In this document: positions 10,124 to 23,051 of the stretch, piece by piece | How the letters are laid out: each line of letters begins with the position of its first letter | Numbering within the stretch: the first letter of the stretch is position 1 | From: Coriolopsis trogii | Lineage: Eukaryota; Basidiomycota; Agaricomycetes; Polyporales; Polyporaceae | Reading direction: 5' to 3' | Assembly: GCA_020543525.1 (NCBI GenBank) | Contig: JAHYIO010000039.1 | Coordinates: 744,001 to 808,000 of the forward strand | Length of the DNA: 64,000 bases | The notes under the pieces: model-generated | Told to the model about the DNA's origin: nothing | Databases searched by the model: none | The model's input: the letters and a program-made list of their open reading frames with translations, nothing else | Program-made: the position numbers and the translations under genes

Positions 10124-11560
10124 GAGGAGTCACTGTGATGATATGTCTGTATCTGGGCATGAAGGTGCGCGTTGATGGAATCATCCGCATTGTGGACATT
10201 CTACTCACTGGAACTGCCACAACCATAGGAGCCCTTGCCGGTGTCATTAGCTATTGACTCGTATTGCTCATGAATGTTTCGACTCAGAATCAGTCAATTG
10301 GCGGATGAAGGCAACATACCCCTATCGCTGCTGCGACGAGAGTTTCCTTATGCGAACTGTCCGCTGTCAATTCTTCAGCTGCACGTCTTCGGACACGTAT
10401 GCTCTCCTATCATTATTCTCTTGGCCGGAGTCATTTTGCAGATCGAATGCCAGCATTCCCGTCACAGTACATCCGCCGAAGCACACGCGTCGCGACTGGT
10501 CTAGCTAGGAGATCTGGAAAGGATATCCAGTGCGCTGTGCTGCGGATTTTTCCGGTCGTGCCACGACGCTCCGTGCACTTTCACATGTTCGTGTACGCCA
10601 ACACGCATGGGGACGACATCAACAGGTCGGATCCTTTCTGCGGAAATCCAAATGACCGAGTTGATCCTGGTTTTCGGACCAGTTCCTTAGGCTCCTGTGC
10701 CAAACCCTGAATATGCCCTATTGGCTTAGCATGCAACCGGCAACGTGTCGAAGTTCCGCGACCTCGTGAGTCCACCACATATCGCCTGGAGAATTACTAT
10801 GTGTCCCATTTGTCACAATAGAAACCTTGTTGCGTGTGATCCTCGGAAGAAGACAGCTGCGTGGTTCGCCCGGACGGCAACTTCACAGCAAGTATGGGGT
10901 CCAATACTGATGAAGACACCCTCACATATGGTGGTGTGCCGATGTCCTCTCATCTGTGCAACTGGCGTTCTCATGCGGTATCAACACCGCATTCCTCAGT
11001 GAGAAGCCATGGCATTGTGCTTGCTTCCAGCGGCAACGACACCGCAAACCTTAGTACGATCCACCCTTCGGCGCATATTGCGCAAGCGGACCTGCGGCTG
11101 CGCTGCTGTCGTTGATTTGTACACAAAACACAGGTTGTTTCCGATACACGAATCCGGACGTGAGGCTGGGCGCTTAGACACAGCATTGCAGCGGGATGTG
11201 CGAGACGCCGGATGACGCCGTTGGAAGCACCGCTTCGAGACGGTCCTTACTCACCTCCGCCGCATGTTTACGACGAGTCTGCTTGCTCATCAGCTTCGAC
11301 TTCAAAATCGGTCGCCATATGCCGAACGGAAGGGTTAGGCATAGGCCGTGCAAGTCCCTGCCGGTGTTCCCGTATGTCGCACCGGATCCTGCAAGTGAGT
11401 CATCAAGAAAACACTTGTGGGGGCGACGGACCAAAGATGGTATTGCGGGGTAGTCAAGATCTGTGTGCCCGATCGGAAAGAAAGTTTGAGTCACCGGCAA
11501 GTATATAAGGAGCTGCCTCTCCGAAATGCTGAGACAACACCCCAGCGCCCCTTTTTTCTT
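10124..11560. other. Intergenic between OST4 and HSP20 copy 2
   Basis: I see no supported gene in about 1.4 kb. A 39-codon hydrophobic frame at 10138-10257 and a few frames of 70-100 codons have no motif. The right end is the HSP20 promoter. Confidence 0.5.
11502..11508 (+). promoter_or_regulatory. TATA box of HSP20 copy 2
   Basis: TATATAA lies 53 bp before the HSP20 start codon, and a CCCCT stress-element-like motif follows close to the start. This fits strong inducible expression; no perfect nGAAnnTTCn array was found. Confidence 0.55.
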
Positions 11561-12289
11561 ATGTCGCCTCAGTACACCTCCACTCGCTCCACGCACAGCA
11601 AGTCGCCCTTCTCTGTCATGAAAGCTCGCCAGATGTATCCTCAGAAGACGCCCACTTTCCGCGACTTGGATCGTGCGCTCGCTCGAGCGTATGTCGAGAT
11701 GCAGCGAGAGAGGATACAACGCAAGAGGGACGGCGTGTTCACACCAAGGTATGCCGCATTGGATGTTTCATATCGCAGGGCAACGTTGGAAAACTGAGCA
11801 GTACCGTTAGGATGGATCAGTGCGACGACCCGAACAATCCATATGTCATCGCCATGCTCGAGGTCCCGGGTATGAAAGCAGACCAACTCTCCGTGCGAAT
11901 CGAGAACAACACCCTCATCGTCGAGGGTGAGCGCACGGGCCCACATCTCCATACTCAGACCCATCACGAGCAACGAACCATTAACCCGTCTTCGGAACCG
12001 AGGGCGGACGCGCACGTACCTGAGTCGGCGGAGAACGCCACCTTATACCCTGTACGCGAGCTCAAGTATGGCAAGTTTCGGCGCAATATCCGCCTCCCAC
12101 CCGGTGTCAATGTGAGTCTCATTGCGCTTTCTGACGACCGGTTTCGGCAGGTTCTGACATGAATCATCCGCTCAGGCGAATCACGTCCGCAGCACCCTTG
12201 TAGAGGGCATGCTGACAGTCTCCTGGCCCCGAGATCCGTCGACCATCGGGGGCGAAACCGAGGGTCATGACAGATCTCATGCTACTTAA
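11561..12289 (+). CDS. Small heat-shock protein, HSP20 family (copy 2)
   Basis: Exons 11561-11748, 11811-12111 and 12176-12289 give 200 aa. It has a basic N-terminal arm (RDLDRALARAYVEMQRERIQ) and an alpha-crystallin domain (VIAMLEVPGMKADQLSVRIE, NTLIVEGE, RELKYGKFRRNIRLPPGVN). The ending is LVEGMLTVSWPR followed by a short tail. Both introns interrupt the same codons as in copy 1 (after the arm inside an Arg codon, and before the last beta strands), so the genes are duplicates. Sequences have diverged well beyond the conserved motifs. The two copies face away from each other with QCR8 and OST4 between, so the duplication is old or was rearranged by inversion. Confidence 0.9.
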
Positions 12290-12945
12290 GCCCGCTGCCA
12301 GTCTATCCTCTGATTCATGCACCGCCCGCGGCGTACCTATCACTACCGACGCCACTACCTTCCTTGTATATTATCCTCGCTCTGCTTCTTTGCTTCCAGT
12401 CATTGTTTTCCTGTCGCATGCATCCCGGACCTTCTGCATCCACCGCTCTGTCTTTGCATTTCTTTGGTATTGGGACTATGGGTTCGCACATGGATAGATT
12501 GTTCTCCGCACGCAATAACGTTATTGCCCCCCCCCGTCCCTTACTCAACGTTGTTGTGGCTTGTAGCATACTTCTCTCTTATCTGGCTACGTACTTCCTA
12601 GTAATGTGTACTTCGTCGATGTCATCCTAATTCATGAGGTCTTACTAGAATACTTCCCACCCATTATGCGCCACGGTGTGTAGCGTGCGCCGTGCAGTGT
12701 CTCCCATTATGCCGATTCTTCACGTTAACTTTCGTAAAGTGATAAATTCCCACTTAGCGCTCGGATTCTTTCTGGCGAGTGGGAACTACCTTCCGAAAAG
12801 GGAGGATTGCCAGAGCGAAGCAGTGGCAGGACTACTCTCCAACCGCATCACCTCGACGTCTCGACGGTGTTTCACATGTCTCACGATCCTAGCATCTGAA
12901 TACTCAGCGAGCCACTATACACACTGAAGGACTGGAGTACGCAAC
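12290..12945. other. Intergenic between HSP20 copy 2 and VPS15
   Basis: No gene is seen. A perfect 16-bp palindrome (GCAATAACGTTATTGC, 12512-12527) is followed by a run of C. The rest is unremarkable promoter and 3' flank. Confidence 0.5.
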
Positions 12946-15900
12946 ATGGGAAACGCACAGTCCCTGACGCGTACGAGCGGCGCACTGGACTCGTTTGTGG
13001 CTGAGCTGGGCGGGGATGTCATCTACGAACGGAGGTACGTCTCCTTCATGCTGTATGCGACCCTCTTCTACCTACAGACACATGTAGCCTTGGCTCTGCG
13101 CGCTTTCTTAAGACCGTGAAGTGTCGACACAAGAATGGCTACCTCGTAGTCAAGATATTCGTCAAGCCAGACCCAGGGCTGAGTTTGCGGAAGTACAACA
13201 GAAGGCTGAAGAGTGCGTACGCGTATGATGACACGCATATATACGATTTCTGACTGAACCCAGTGGAGCGCGAAGCCCTCGCGGACATCCCCAATGTGTA
13301 TGGATACCAGTCCTTTGTCGAGAACGACAAGGCAGGCTATGTGATTCGCCAATGGGTGGCGAGTAACTTGTACGACAGGATCAGGTACGTCCGCCATTTG
13401 TGCATATTCCTCGCGGCTTCTGACGCGTCCGACCTCAGTACGCGACCTTTTCTGAGCCTGGTGGAGAAGAAGTGGATCGCGTTCCAGATTCTCAATGCGC
13501 TGCGCGATGCACGGAATCGCAAGGTGTCCCATGGAGACATCAAGTCAGAGAACATCCTAGTGACGTCTTGGAACTGGGTTTATGTCTCCGACTTTGCATC
13601 GTTCAAGCCGACCTACTTGCCTCTAGACGACCCGTCGGACTTCTCGTTCTTCTACGACACATCTGGCCGGCGATCGTGTTATATCGCACCGGAGAGGTTC
13701 TACACGGCGAGCGAGAATCCGGACATTAGCGCAAAGAAGTCGCGACTAGCGATGGAGGATAGCGAAGGGAGGCGAGACGGGAAGGTGACGGAGGCCATGG
13801 ACTGTTTCAGCGCTGGCTGTGTGATCGCAGAGCTGTTCTTCGAGGGCAAGCCTTTATTCACCCTGAGCGAGCTGTTCAAATATCGTGAAGGCGAGCTGAA
13901 GGTCGATGCTCAGTTGAGCGTGGTAGAGGACGAAGGCGTGCGGGTACGTTGAGTCTCTTGCCTCCAATACGTATCCTGCTGACAGTCCACCAGCAACTTA
14001 TCAAGCAAATGATTGGTATTGACCCCTCTACTCGCCCTACATTCGACACGCTCCTGCACACCTCCCGAGGAACGGTCTTTCCCGAGAGTTTCTACTCCTT
14101 CCTGCACAACTATGTCTCGTCTGTCAACGAAATGAACAATCCATCCCTTTTCTCTGCCACTGCCACATCAGCTGCAGGCCCAACAAGTGCTACCATCTCT
14201 GCCCACAAAGCAAACCCCACGACCTCGTCCAGTGGGGCTCTGAATAGTGACCTGCCAAACGACCCTCTGCCAAGTGATTCAGACCATCGACTGGAGCGCA
14301 TTTGGGCAGATTATGAGAGCGTTGAACCATACCTCGTCAGTGACGCGGCTGAGGAAACCATAATGGATGTCAAATTAGACTTCACACCTCAGCTAGTCTC
14401 GACCCGGCCCTTCCATGTAAGGCTCTCTGGGTTCGTCAGCTCCCCGTGCTGACAATGCATTCAGGACGTCCTCCCGGTCGAGTTGAATATCCCGAACCGC
14501 GAGAGCAAGCTTCATGGTGCTTGGTCTCCGGGAAAGCGAGCAGCTGCGGAAGGTCAGTGTCAAGGTCTGTTTCATACCAATATTCACTGATGTAGCTTTA
14601 GACGGGCCCGCATTGATTATCCTCTCTCTGGTTAGCGCCAATATCCGGAATTGCTATCGACCGAGTTCGAAGGTCCGCGGCCTCGACGTCTTCCTCGCAC
14701 TCTCATCGCACCTCACGGACGAGGCCAAGCTCGATCGGATGGTCCCATACATTGTGGACCTCCTCCATGACGAGGCGGCGATTGTGCGCGCAGCTGCCCT
14801 GCGTACTCTCATGCAGGTCTTGATGCTTGTCACTGTGATTACTCCCTCAAATGCGGCCATCTTCCCAGAATACATCATTCCCGCCATCGGACATCTTGTC
14901 CGCGACCCGGAGGTCTTAGTGAGGTGCATGTATGCGCAGGTCATTGTGCCGCTCGCGGATACAGCGGTGCGGTATCTGGAGATGGGACAGGCGCTGAAGG
15001 CGCATGGGAGCTACAAGCTCTCGCCGGAGACCCAGGAGTATGACGAGGCTCACTTCGAGGCAAGTAGCGGCATCATAGGACATACGGAATATCTGCTCAT
15101 TGCCTCTATAGGTATCGTACGACGCCAGTATGACCGATCTTCAGAACAGCATACAAGAACATTTGGCTACTCTACTGGTCGACCCCTCAAGCGTCGTCAA
15201 ACGCGCGGTGCTGCACAACATCTCTTCGCTGTGTATTTTTCTCGGCCGGCAGAAGACAAACGATGTGCTTCTCAGCCATATGATCACTTACCTGAACGAT
15301 CGGGACTGGTTGCTGCGGTATGCGTTTTTTGACAGCATTGTTGATGTTGCCGCCTGCGCTGGCGGCCGCAGCCTCGAGGAATACATCCTACCCTTGATGA
15401 TACAAGCTTTGTCTGGTATGTATGTACCTGAAACGTTGGTCGTTTCGAGTCATTCTGACACGAGGTCGGGTTGATAGATGTGGAAGAGACTGTGGTCGCG
15501 AAGGTCCTAGCCTCGTTGACGAACCTCTGCGAGCTAGGGCTGTTCCAGAAGATGCGAATTTGGGAGCTCATGAGTGCGACTCTGGGATTCCTCTATCATC
15601 CGAATATCTGGATAAGGCAAGGTGGGCAATACATGTGCTTATCGTACTATAACGAGTTTGCTGACAGGCCCACCTGGCGGGAAACCGAAGGTGCTGCGGC
15701 TTTCATCGCGTCAGCTGCGAAGCACCTGCCCCCAAGTGACGTCTGGTGCATTCTCTACCCGTCTCTTCGGTTTTTCCTCCGGTCGGATGTCAGGGATGTG
15801 GACGAGAAGACGTTGCTTTTAGCCATGAAACCTCCGGTATGGTTCACCTTCGGCGTTGTGTGGCTGCTCTATTGACTCGATACTTTGTCTGTTCAGTTGT

Positions 15901-18777
15901 CGAGGCAGATCTTCGATGCAGGCGTGCAATGGGCCATGAAGGCAGAGAAGACGCAATTCTGGCGGTCGCACCGCACCTCGAAGTCGGAGTCACCGCGAGA
16001 AAGCATGGCCACTGTGCGACAATCTGGGAATGCAGCCTCCCGCGGACGATCGGAAGAGTGAGCGGGGCCAATTGTTCCATTCCTCTGCACAGGCGCTCAT
16101 CTCTCTGAACCCAGGGATGAAGCCCAATTATCCAAGCTTCAGCAGCTCGGCATGACTTCCACAGAGGAGGCCAAATTAGTTGCTATGAAGGACTATATGG
16201 TCAAGCTCGCGCGCGCGATCTCAAGGTATGTGATCGAGCTTCCATGCGCTAATTCTAGCAACTGATCGGGTACGCAGTTTCGCATCTCGGGTCAGCGTCG
16301 AGGTCGAGTCAGACGCACTCAAAGTCGTGACCATAGTCGAACTCCAGAAGCTGGGTGTCGTGCCTCAGACGGTGTTCCTGCGGACGCCGGAGACCGATGG
16401 AAGGCCATCGAGGATATCCGCTCATCGACTAAACTCTGAGTTCACGGTCAGATCTCCGGGTACCCCTCGCACGCACCGTACTCTGAGCATCGACCATGGA
16501 CCGACTGCCGCTGGAGCGCCGTTCGAAGACCTCCGGCGCCGACTGGCACTCATTAACGGCTCCGCGAATAGCCTCGGTGCTCCTGGTTCGAGGGAGCCGC
16601 GAAGTCCTGTTCCACACCCACTCTCTATCGACACTGGAGCAGCGGCCACGCTGGTCCCTTCTGACATTACGCCGGCAGTCGAGCGGCCAGGCAGTCCTGC
16701 GGAATCGACTGTATCTACTGCGAATTCTTCCGCCTTCCGTGCCATGCATCGCTTCCCCATCGGCCAAGATGGACAGAAGGCTGCGCCGGCAGTCGGGTCG
16801 TCTAAGGCGAGTGCTACGGGCTTGTTGGAGGCGCACGCGCAGATCCTCTCGGAAGGCTCCCAGTCGCCGTCGGGGCGGTCCTCGCCTGTGTCTGTCGCGG
16901 GTACTGTCCGCGGTCAAGATAAGCCGCGTCTTCCGTCCATTGTTCCTATCTCGAGCTACGGTAAGTCCGAATTCTTGCGAGTAGTGTATGCATGTCTGGG
17001 TTGCTCACTTGATTATATTTGAAGACGGACAAGAGCCAGGGATCAGCAACTTGCTGGAGCATCTGTACCTCGATAACAATCGCGATCTGCAAAACGACTT
17101 TGGGCCTAGAGTACATGAAGGTCCGGTTCGTCGTCGCAATGCTGCTCGTCACAGCTTCATGCCACGCGACGGCTCCGCTCGTCGTCTGGAAGCCTCGCTC
17201 ATCGCTCACTTTAATTCGCACTCCGAAGCGATTACGAGCATTGCCGTGTCCCCAGACCATATGTTCTTCGTATCCGCGTCCGACGACAAGACTGTCAAAG
17301 TCTGGGACACTGCCCGCCTGGAGCGGAACATCACAAGCAAGCCGCGCCACACGTACAATCAACATCACGCGCGGGTCAAGTGTGTATGTATGCTCGAGGG
17401 TGTGCACTGCTTCGCGAGTGCTGCGGACGACGGGAGCTTGCACATCGTTCGTGTGCATGTCAGTCAAAGCGGTACGCTGCCGAAGTACAACAAGCTGGCG
17501 GTGATCCGCGAGCATCGCATGGATACCTCAGGAGAGTATATCACTAGTATGACGCACTACTTGACAGGTACGTGGACCCTCCCCTGCACCGCTTTATGAT
17601 TCAACTTCACAGATATCCGTTGCCAGAGACTGCGTCGAACCTAATCTACGCCACCACTCATTCCGTCATGACCATGCTTGACCTGCGCACGATGCGCGTC
17701 CTGCAACGCATGGAGAACCCTAGACACCACGGACCCATCACGTGTATCTGCCTGGATCGCAAACGGGCATGGGTCATTTGCGGAACGTCAACAGGCGTTC
17801 TCTCCCTTTGGGACATCCGATTTGGGATATTGATCAAGAGCTGGAAAGTGGGCGTCTCCTCCAACGGCCGGTTCGGCAGAGTACACCAATGTGTCGTCCA
17901 CCCAACAAAGGGCAAGGGGAAGTGGGTCATCGTTGCCTCGGAGAGTTCTAAGACTGCGGCCGAGAACTTGCCACATACGCTCCTAGAGGTCTGGGACATC
18001 GAGAAGACGACTCTCGTAGAGACATTCTCGACGAGGAGTGTGGTGAACGCTTCACAAGCGGTAGAGGAACCTAAGGAGATCGGTGTTGATGAAGCCGAGA
18101 CAAGCCCTGCTGCGGCCATTGCAGCATTGGTCCGTGCTCGACAGGAGAACGGCTCGTACGACGGTGGACTCCGTCGTGGAGGATTCGTCGGACCCGATAC
18201 ACCCCGGAACGACACACCTCAATCGCCCTCTCCGGACGTTCGGTCATTAGTTGCCGGCGCTGAATTTGGCGGTCACGGTGTGGTTCACAGGTCGCACATG
18301 GCCGCCGACACCGAGAAGTCTTCCGGTCGCTCTTCGTCTGGTAGGGGATATATTATCACCGGCTCCGAAGACTGCAAATTGCGGTTCTGGGACCTCGGAC
18401 GTCCGGAGCGGTCTGTGATTCTAAGCGGCATCGAGCAGGAGGGTGACAAGCCGACGTACAGGTGAGGCTTCTTCCCAGTCCACTGTTTCTGTTGACGTAC
18501 CACTGACGATGGATCACGTAGTTCTATTAGGGCTTCTTCCGGCACAGCATCATCGTACGTCGAGACGTGGGCGACGTCGCAGTCCTCAAGCCATCACAAC
18601 CGTCCGCCACAGCGGCTGTCTCTCATCAACCACAATCAGCAGAGCCTGCTGAAGGGGCACCAGGACACGATCACCGCGCTCGCATGCATAGATTCGCCGT
18701 TCCGAGGTGGACTCGTCAGCGGAGATCGAACAGGTGTCATCAAAGTCTGGAGAGTAGAGGCGTTCGAGCAGTCGTGA
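12946..18777 (+). CDS. VPS15: PI3-kinase regulatory subunit VPS15
   Basis: Sixteen exons (12946-13034, 13088-13212, 13264-13384, 13439-13943, 13994-14416, 14465-14552, 14602-15059, 15112-15415, 15478-15621, 15691-15836, 15897-16057, 16115-16225, 16278-16960, 17025-17567, 17627-18461, 18522-18777) join to about 1663 aa. The protein begins MGNAQSLT, a myristoylation signal. The pseudokinase-type domain has HGDIKSEN near residue 143 and DFASFKP in place of DFG near 163, both Vps15 hallmarks. HEAT-like repeats follow (about 450-850), then a Ser/Pro-rich linker and C-terminal WD40 repeats ending GVIKVWRVE. Vps15 scaffolds Vps34 lipid kinase on endosomes and phagophores for vacuolar sorting and autophagy. 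Intron 7 (15060-15111) uses a GC donor. Confidence 0.95.
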
Positions 18778-19439
18778 GTGGCACTATGGATTTTGTATCT
18801 CTAGATGGTTTGCTGCTTAATGTGTAGGATTATATTGAACTTGTCTGCATTCACTCGATTTCCTGCGATCCGTACGAGTGTCCGTACTGTTACGACAGCC
18901 TAAGTCAAGTTCGAGTTCTTCAAACACAACATTTTCCTCGGATAGCACATGCCTCATGTAGGAAATTCCTTTCTATTGCTAGACAACACTCTCATGCTTG
19001 ACTCGTCGGTATGTCACGGATGTCTACAGCTCCAAATTCGGCGAGATGTCGGCAGTCGTCGGCCCGACCGGTGGGCTGGCAACGAGCCAATGGCCGAGTT
19101 GATCCTCCCTCCCCGACCCCTCTTTTTATCTTGCTACGACCTCTTGTCATGCAAGCTCCGCTATCGACGGTACACTCAAGCTTGTACTCCTAGCACCGCA
19201 TGAGTGCGACTGCGAGTGGGTGAGTCACGGTGCAACATGGTGAGTCTCGTATATTGCGGCAGTACACGAAGTACGTGTAAGCTGAACTTTCTCAAACTAT
19301 TGATACAGCGAACAGGCCCTCCACATCAAGAATTTGACACATGAGACAGCCAATCACGGAATGGGCTGATGTCTAGGCCACCTCACGAAGTTTGCCGCGT
19401 TCTTCATGAGTAGGATGTAGTCCGACCCGTCGCCCTGCG
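18778..19439. other. Intergenic downstream of VPS15
   Basis: No supported gene. Only short frames without motifs are present between VPS15 and the aldo-keto reductase relic. Confidence 0.5.
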
Positions 19440-20322
19440 TCGCATTAATTGATAGTGAGCGAACCCTTCATCCTCTGCGGTCGAACATGTACTCATCCAA
19501 AAGTTGTGCGGGAAGTCAGGCTGGTACGGCATCGCAGCATCAAGCGCCTTCTTTTGTTCCTGAGAGAGCGAGATGTTGAGCGCATCGATGTTGGCCTGAA
19601 GCTGCTCAACCTTCCGGCCGCCGATGATAGGGAATACTAACGTGCGTCGTCTTGTGCATGACGTACGCAATCGCCACCCAACTCTCGCATGCTGCGCAGG
19701 CATTGGGACACAAGTGCTCACCAACTTGGATGCTCTCGGTGCCGACCTGCTTTGCGACCTCCTCCAGTGCCTGGCAAACCCTGCGCTCCTCCTCAGTGCG
19801 CTCCCATTCCGGGTCGTAGAACGTCCGCCCCTTCTCGCCCGTCTGGCGCCGCCTTTCCTCCTCTTCGTCTGTCCGCATCTTCCCGCTCCCTGAAACACTC
19901 CAAGGCGAGCGCCATCCCTATGCAGTCGCCAGTGCCTATGTGAGCGACGAGCTCGCAAGGGAGGCCAGGAACTCAAGGCGTCACTAACCCTCTGCTCTCG
20001 CCATAGGGATAATATCCCGCCCAAAGTCGCGCTGGAGGATGCTCCATGCACCCTGGTAGATCACGAACGGAGTCTTGCCCGTGCGCCGGGCATATTCGTT
20101 TACTCTCGACACGATCCATGCTGGGGTGTCGGAGATACCCTATATGCCCCGATACTGGACTCCTTGGTCATGGCACCTAATTCTTCCATTTGTCACCGAT
20201 GCTCACAACCCCGAGGCACAATGGCGATACGTGCACGCCGGCGGTGGGAGAGAGCTGACGGTAGAAGGCTAGAAGTCGAGCTTGGTGCCAAGCGGGGGAG
20301 GGGCGGGCGCAATGCCGGACAT
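19440..20322 (-). pseudogene. Aldo-keto reductase (aryl-alcohol dehydrogenase-like) pseudogene
   Basis: The minus strand holds pieces of an AAD-type aldo-keto reductase in the right order. These are an N-terminal MSGIAPAPPPLGTKL, then RQLSPTAGVHVSPLCLG, SIGDKW and EELGAMTKESS in shifting frames. Next come GISDTPAWIVSRVNEYARRT, YQGAWSILQRDFGRDIIPMA, TFYDPEWERTEEERRVC, AIAYVMHKTT and FPIIGGRKVEQLQANI. There is an in-frame TAG after KLDF, at least three frameshifts, and a large internal loss between KESS and GISD that removes the catalytic Asp/Tyr/Lys/His region. Such enzymes reduce aryl aldehydes in wood-decay fungi. This one cannot be active. Confidence 0.87.
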
Positions 20323-20639
20323 AGTGTCTCTGTTTCTGTTGTTAAGTTAGGTGGTTGGCGGGGGAGCGGGGCAGGTATAAAGATTCTTGCTTTCAAAATG
20401 GGTCGCTATATGCCAACTGTGATCGAGATTTAGAGCTCAGAGTCGATAGGGCGAGCTTGGACTCTTAGCTGCTGGAATGTTGGGCGCGGGTGAATCTGAT
20501 AAGATAAGATGGGCAAAGGAAGATAAGATGATAGATAGTATACATTAACTTCGCCCCTTTCAGCTTACGCAGGCTCCGTCGTGAGACGTTCGGGGCAAGT
20601 GAGCATTTGCGCCCAAACCACCAGCCAGTATCGTGAGCC

Positions 20640-22667
20640 ATGGCTTTTTGGAGACCAGGAGACAAGGGGACTAGGCTGGATCTTGCTGATTTGGTCGAGG
20701 AGGGCTCCATCTATAAGCCTGAATTTCTCAAGCATGTGGACACGACGCTGGCTGCCCTCGACGAAGGATTGTTCAAGCTGAACCACGACATCCACGGTAA
20801 ATATATAACGTTACCCACTCGCACCTCTAGCTTCTACTGAACTGTACTCCAGAGCACCCTGAGTTGCGATTCGAGGAGCAGTACGTATTTGTCACTATCG
20901 GAATGCAATACTGAAACCCCAGGTATCAACAGCTACGCTCACGATGCGCTCACGGCATTTGTGGAGAAGCGAGGATTCCAGGTGACACGCCATTATCTTC
21001 TCGACACTGCCTGGGTTGCAAAATTCACGCATGGCAGCGGCGGGCGAACACTTGGAGTCAACTCAGAAATGGATGCGCTCCCTGGTATTGGTCACGCTTG
21101 TGGTCACAACCTGATAGCTACAGCAGGAGTCGCGGTCGCCTGTGCGGTGAAAGCCGTCATGGAAAAATTCGACATACCTGGTAGTATTGTTTTGCTCGGG
21201 ACGCCAGGTGCGGCGGTCGTCAGTCGATTTTGACGTTCCCGGCTAATGAACTTGTGCCGATAGCTGAAGAAGGTGGATCTGGTAAGGTCATCTTGCTCGA
21301 AAAAGGAGCATATGAGGGAATGGATGCCTGTTTGATGTACGTCTTCTGATTTCCTGACTTCAAACGAAGACCGGGTCCTGATTCTTTGATGATTCCATAG
21401 GTGCCACCCTGCCCCCGGAGTGCGCTTTTCCGCGAGCTTGAGCAGCTGTTTGGCGCTGCAGCGCATTATTGTGGAGTTCCACGGGCACACGTAAGACCTC
21501 CTTCCACGCCCAAAGGAGATGTTTTGCTTATACAAACATTGAATAGTGCACACGCAGCCTTATCACCCTGGGAAGGGCAAAATGCTGTTGATGCTGCAGT
21601 ACTTGCATATACGAGCATTTCAGTCTTGAGACAGCAACTTAAACCAACCCATCGTGTCCATGGAATGTTTGAAGGCAGGGACTGGGCTCCAAATAGTATG
21701 TCGCCATCGCTCCAACATTCACTGTAGGGTTCTCGAGTGATGGGTTTCGCTGCAGTCATTCCGGACTATGCGAAGATGACGTGAGCTGTACTCAACGTCG
21801 TTCTCACCTCCATTCGCTCATACAAGAGGTAGTTGGTACGTGCGCGCCCCGACCCGCGCTGAAGTCGAGGTTGCAGTCAAGCGCGTGAAGGCATGCTTTG
21901 AGTACGTACACTGTAGCGTCCTCTGGTGTTATCGACTCACTCCTACTCAGAGCGGCAGCTCTGGCGACGGGATGCCGTGTTGAAATCAAGTCGGGTAGCG
22001 CTAGCACGTTCGACATCCGGCAGAATAAGGCGTTGAGTAAGTGCATCGTCATTCCGCACACTACTCACACCTGGGGCTGATCCAATGGCTAGGTGACGAG
22101 CTCGCGGATGTCTTTACCAAGAACTTTGGGCCAGTCGACTACGAACATGGCATTCAATCTGCATCCACGGACTTTGTCAGTACCACTGTTACCATTGTAA
22201 AGCGTGCTTAGAAACTGACTGTCGATGCATATCTAGGGGAATGTCACTTATGGTAAGGGAGTCATGCGTAGAACATAGGTTGACTCTGATGCTGGCGCGT
22301 GTGCTCGACAGCTCTGCCTGCCCTCCACCCCTCTTTCGGTACGTCCCTGCGGAGCTTTCCACATTCATTCCAATCTGACGCCTACTGGTAGCAATCCCTA
22401 CCGAGGGTAGTAACCATACGCCAGAGTTCACGAACGCCGCTGCGAGCAAGGAGGCCCATCAGGCTTGCATCAACATCTCGAAGGCTTTGGCTATGACCGG
22501 CTTACGTCTTTTAACTGACCAGGCGTTCTTCGATAAGGTCGGCTCGCATTCGTTCTACGTATCCTTGGCGCAAGTCATGAATTGCTCTGCAGGTGCAGGA
22601 AACATTCAAGGAAGACGAGCGTCGTCGTCAGGAAGAGGCAGCAAATGCTCAATTTTCTGTGGGGTAG
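20640..22667 (+). CDS. Peptidase M20 family amidohydrolase (PM20D2-like)
   Basis: Fourteen exons (20640-20796, 20853-20880, 20933-21207, 21264-21336, 21401-21490, 21547-21695, 21756-21780, 21833-21901, 21951-22036, 22093-22175, 22237-22252, 22312-22338, 22392-22537, 22593-22667) give 432 aa. Metal and catalytic features are visible: EHPELRFEE, DALPGIGHACGHN, the acid in AEEGGSGK, and MCHPAPGVRFS. The lid domain contains WEGQNAVDAA and RVHGMFEGRDWAPN. The C-terminus returns to EGSNHTPEF and TGLRLLTD. The family hydrolyses peptide or amide bonds in small molecules; PM20D2 cleaves unusual dipeptides. The substrate here is unknown. Four exons are 28 bp or shorter (16, 25, 27 and 28 bp), so automated models are likely to be wrong. 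Confidence 0.88.
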
Positions 22668-23051
22668 GACTGCACAAGGCTGTCATTCCTTGCAACATGC
22701 CACTAACTTACATGTCCCCTAAGGTAGGAACTAATTTACGAGTAACAATAGCAATCAACCACTATATATACCCACGTGTATGAAGTTGCGGAAGGGGCAG
22801 GAGCCGCCCTATATCTGAGGATGGATACAGCCCGTGACCGTGCAAGTCATGGGACATGCTTCGCACACCCGGTCCCTTTCATCGGCGCTCATGAGTATCT
22901 TCTGGAAGACTACAAAGTGCAATGATCGTGCACGCTCTCGCGAACTGTATTTTCAGCTGTTCTCGTGAGCAATCTCGGACGTTATATACCCCCAAACGTT
23001 GTGAGTAAGACTCGTCGTGCCTTCTCCCTTCTCTCGCCTCAGTGCTCACCC
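22668..23051. other. Intergenic, promoter side of OrdA-like P450
   Basis: A TATA-like stretch (CTATATATACCC) occurs near 22762-22773 and another TATATACC near 22984, the latter about 65 bp before the P450 start. No gene is seen. Confidence 0.45.

Noticed and set aside
10138..10257. A 39-codon hydrophobic frame just after OST4
   Set aside because: It probably lies in the 3' UTR of OST4 and matches no small membrane protein family I know.
12512..12527. Perfect 16-bp palindrome GCAATAACGTTATTGC
   Set aside because: It is single and intergenic, with no terminator or operator context; perfect palindromes of this size can occur by chance.
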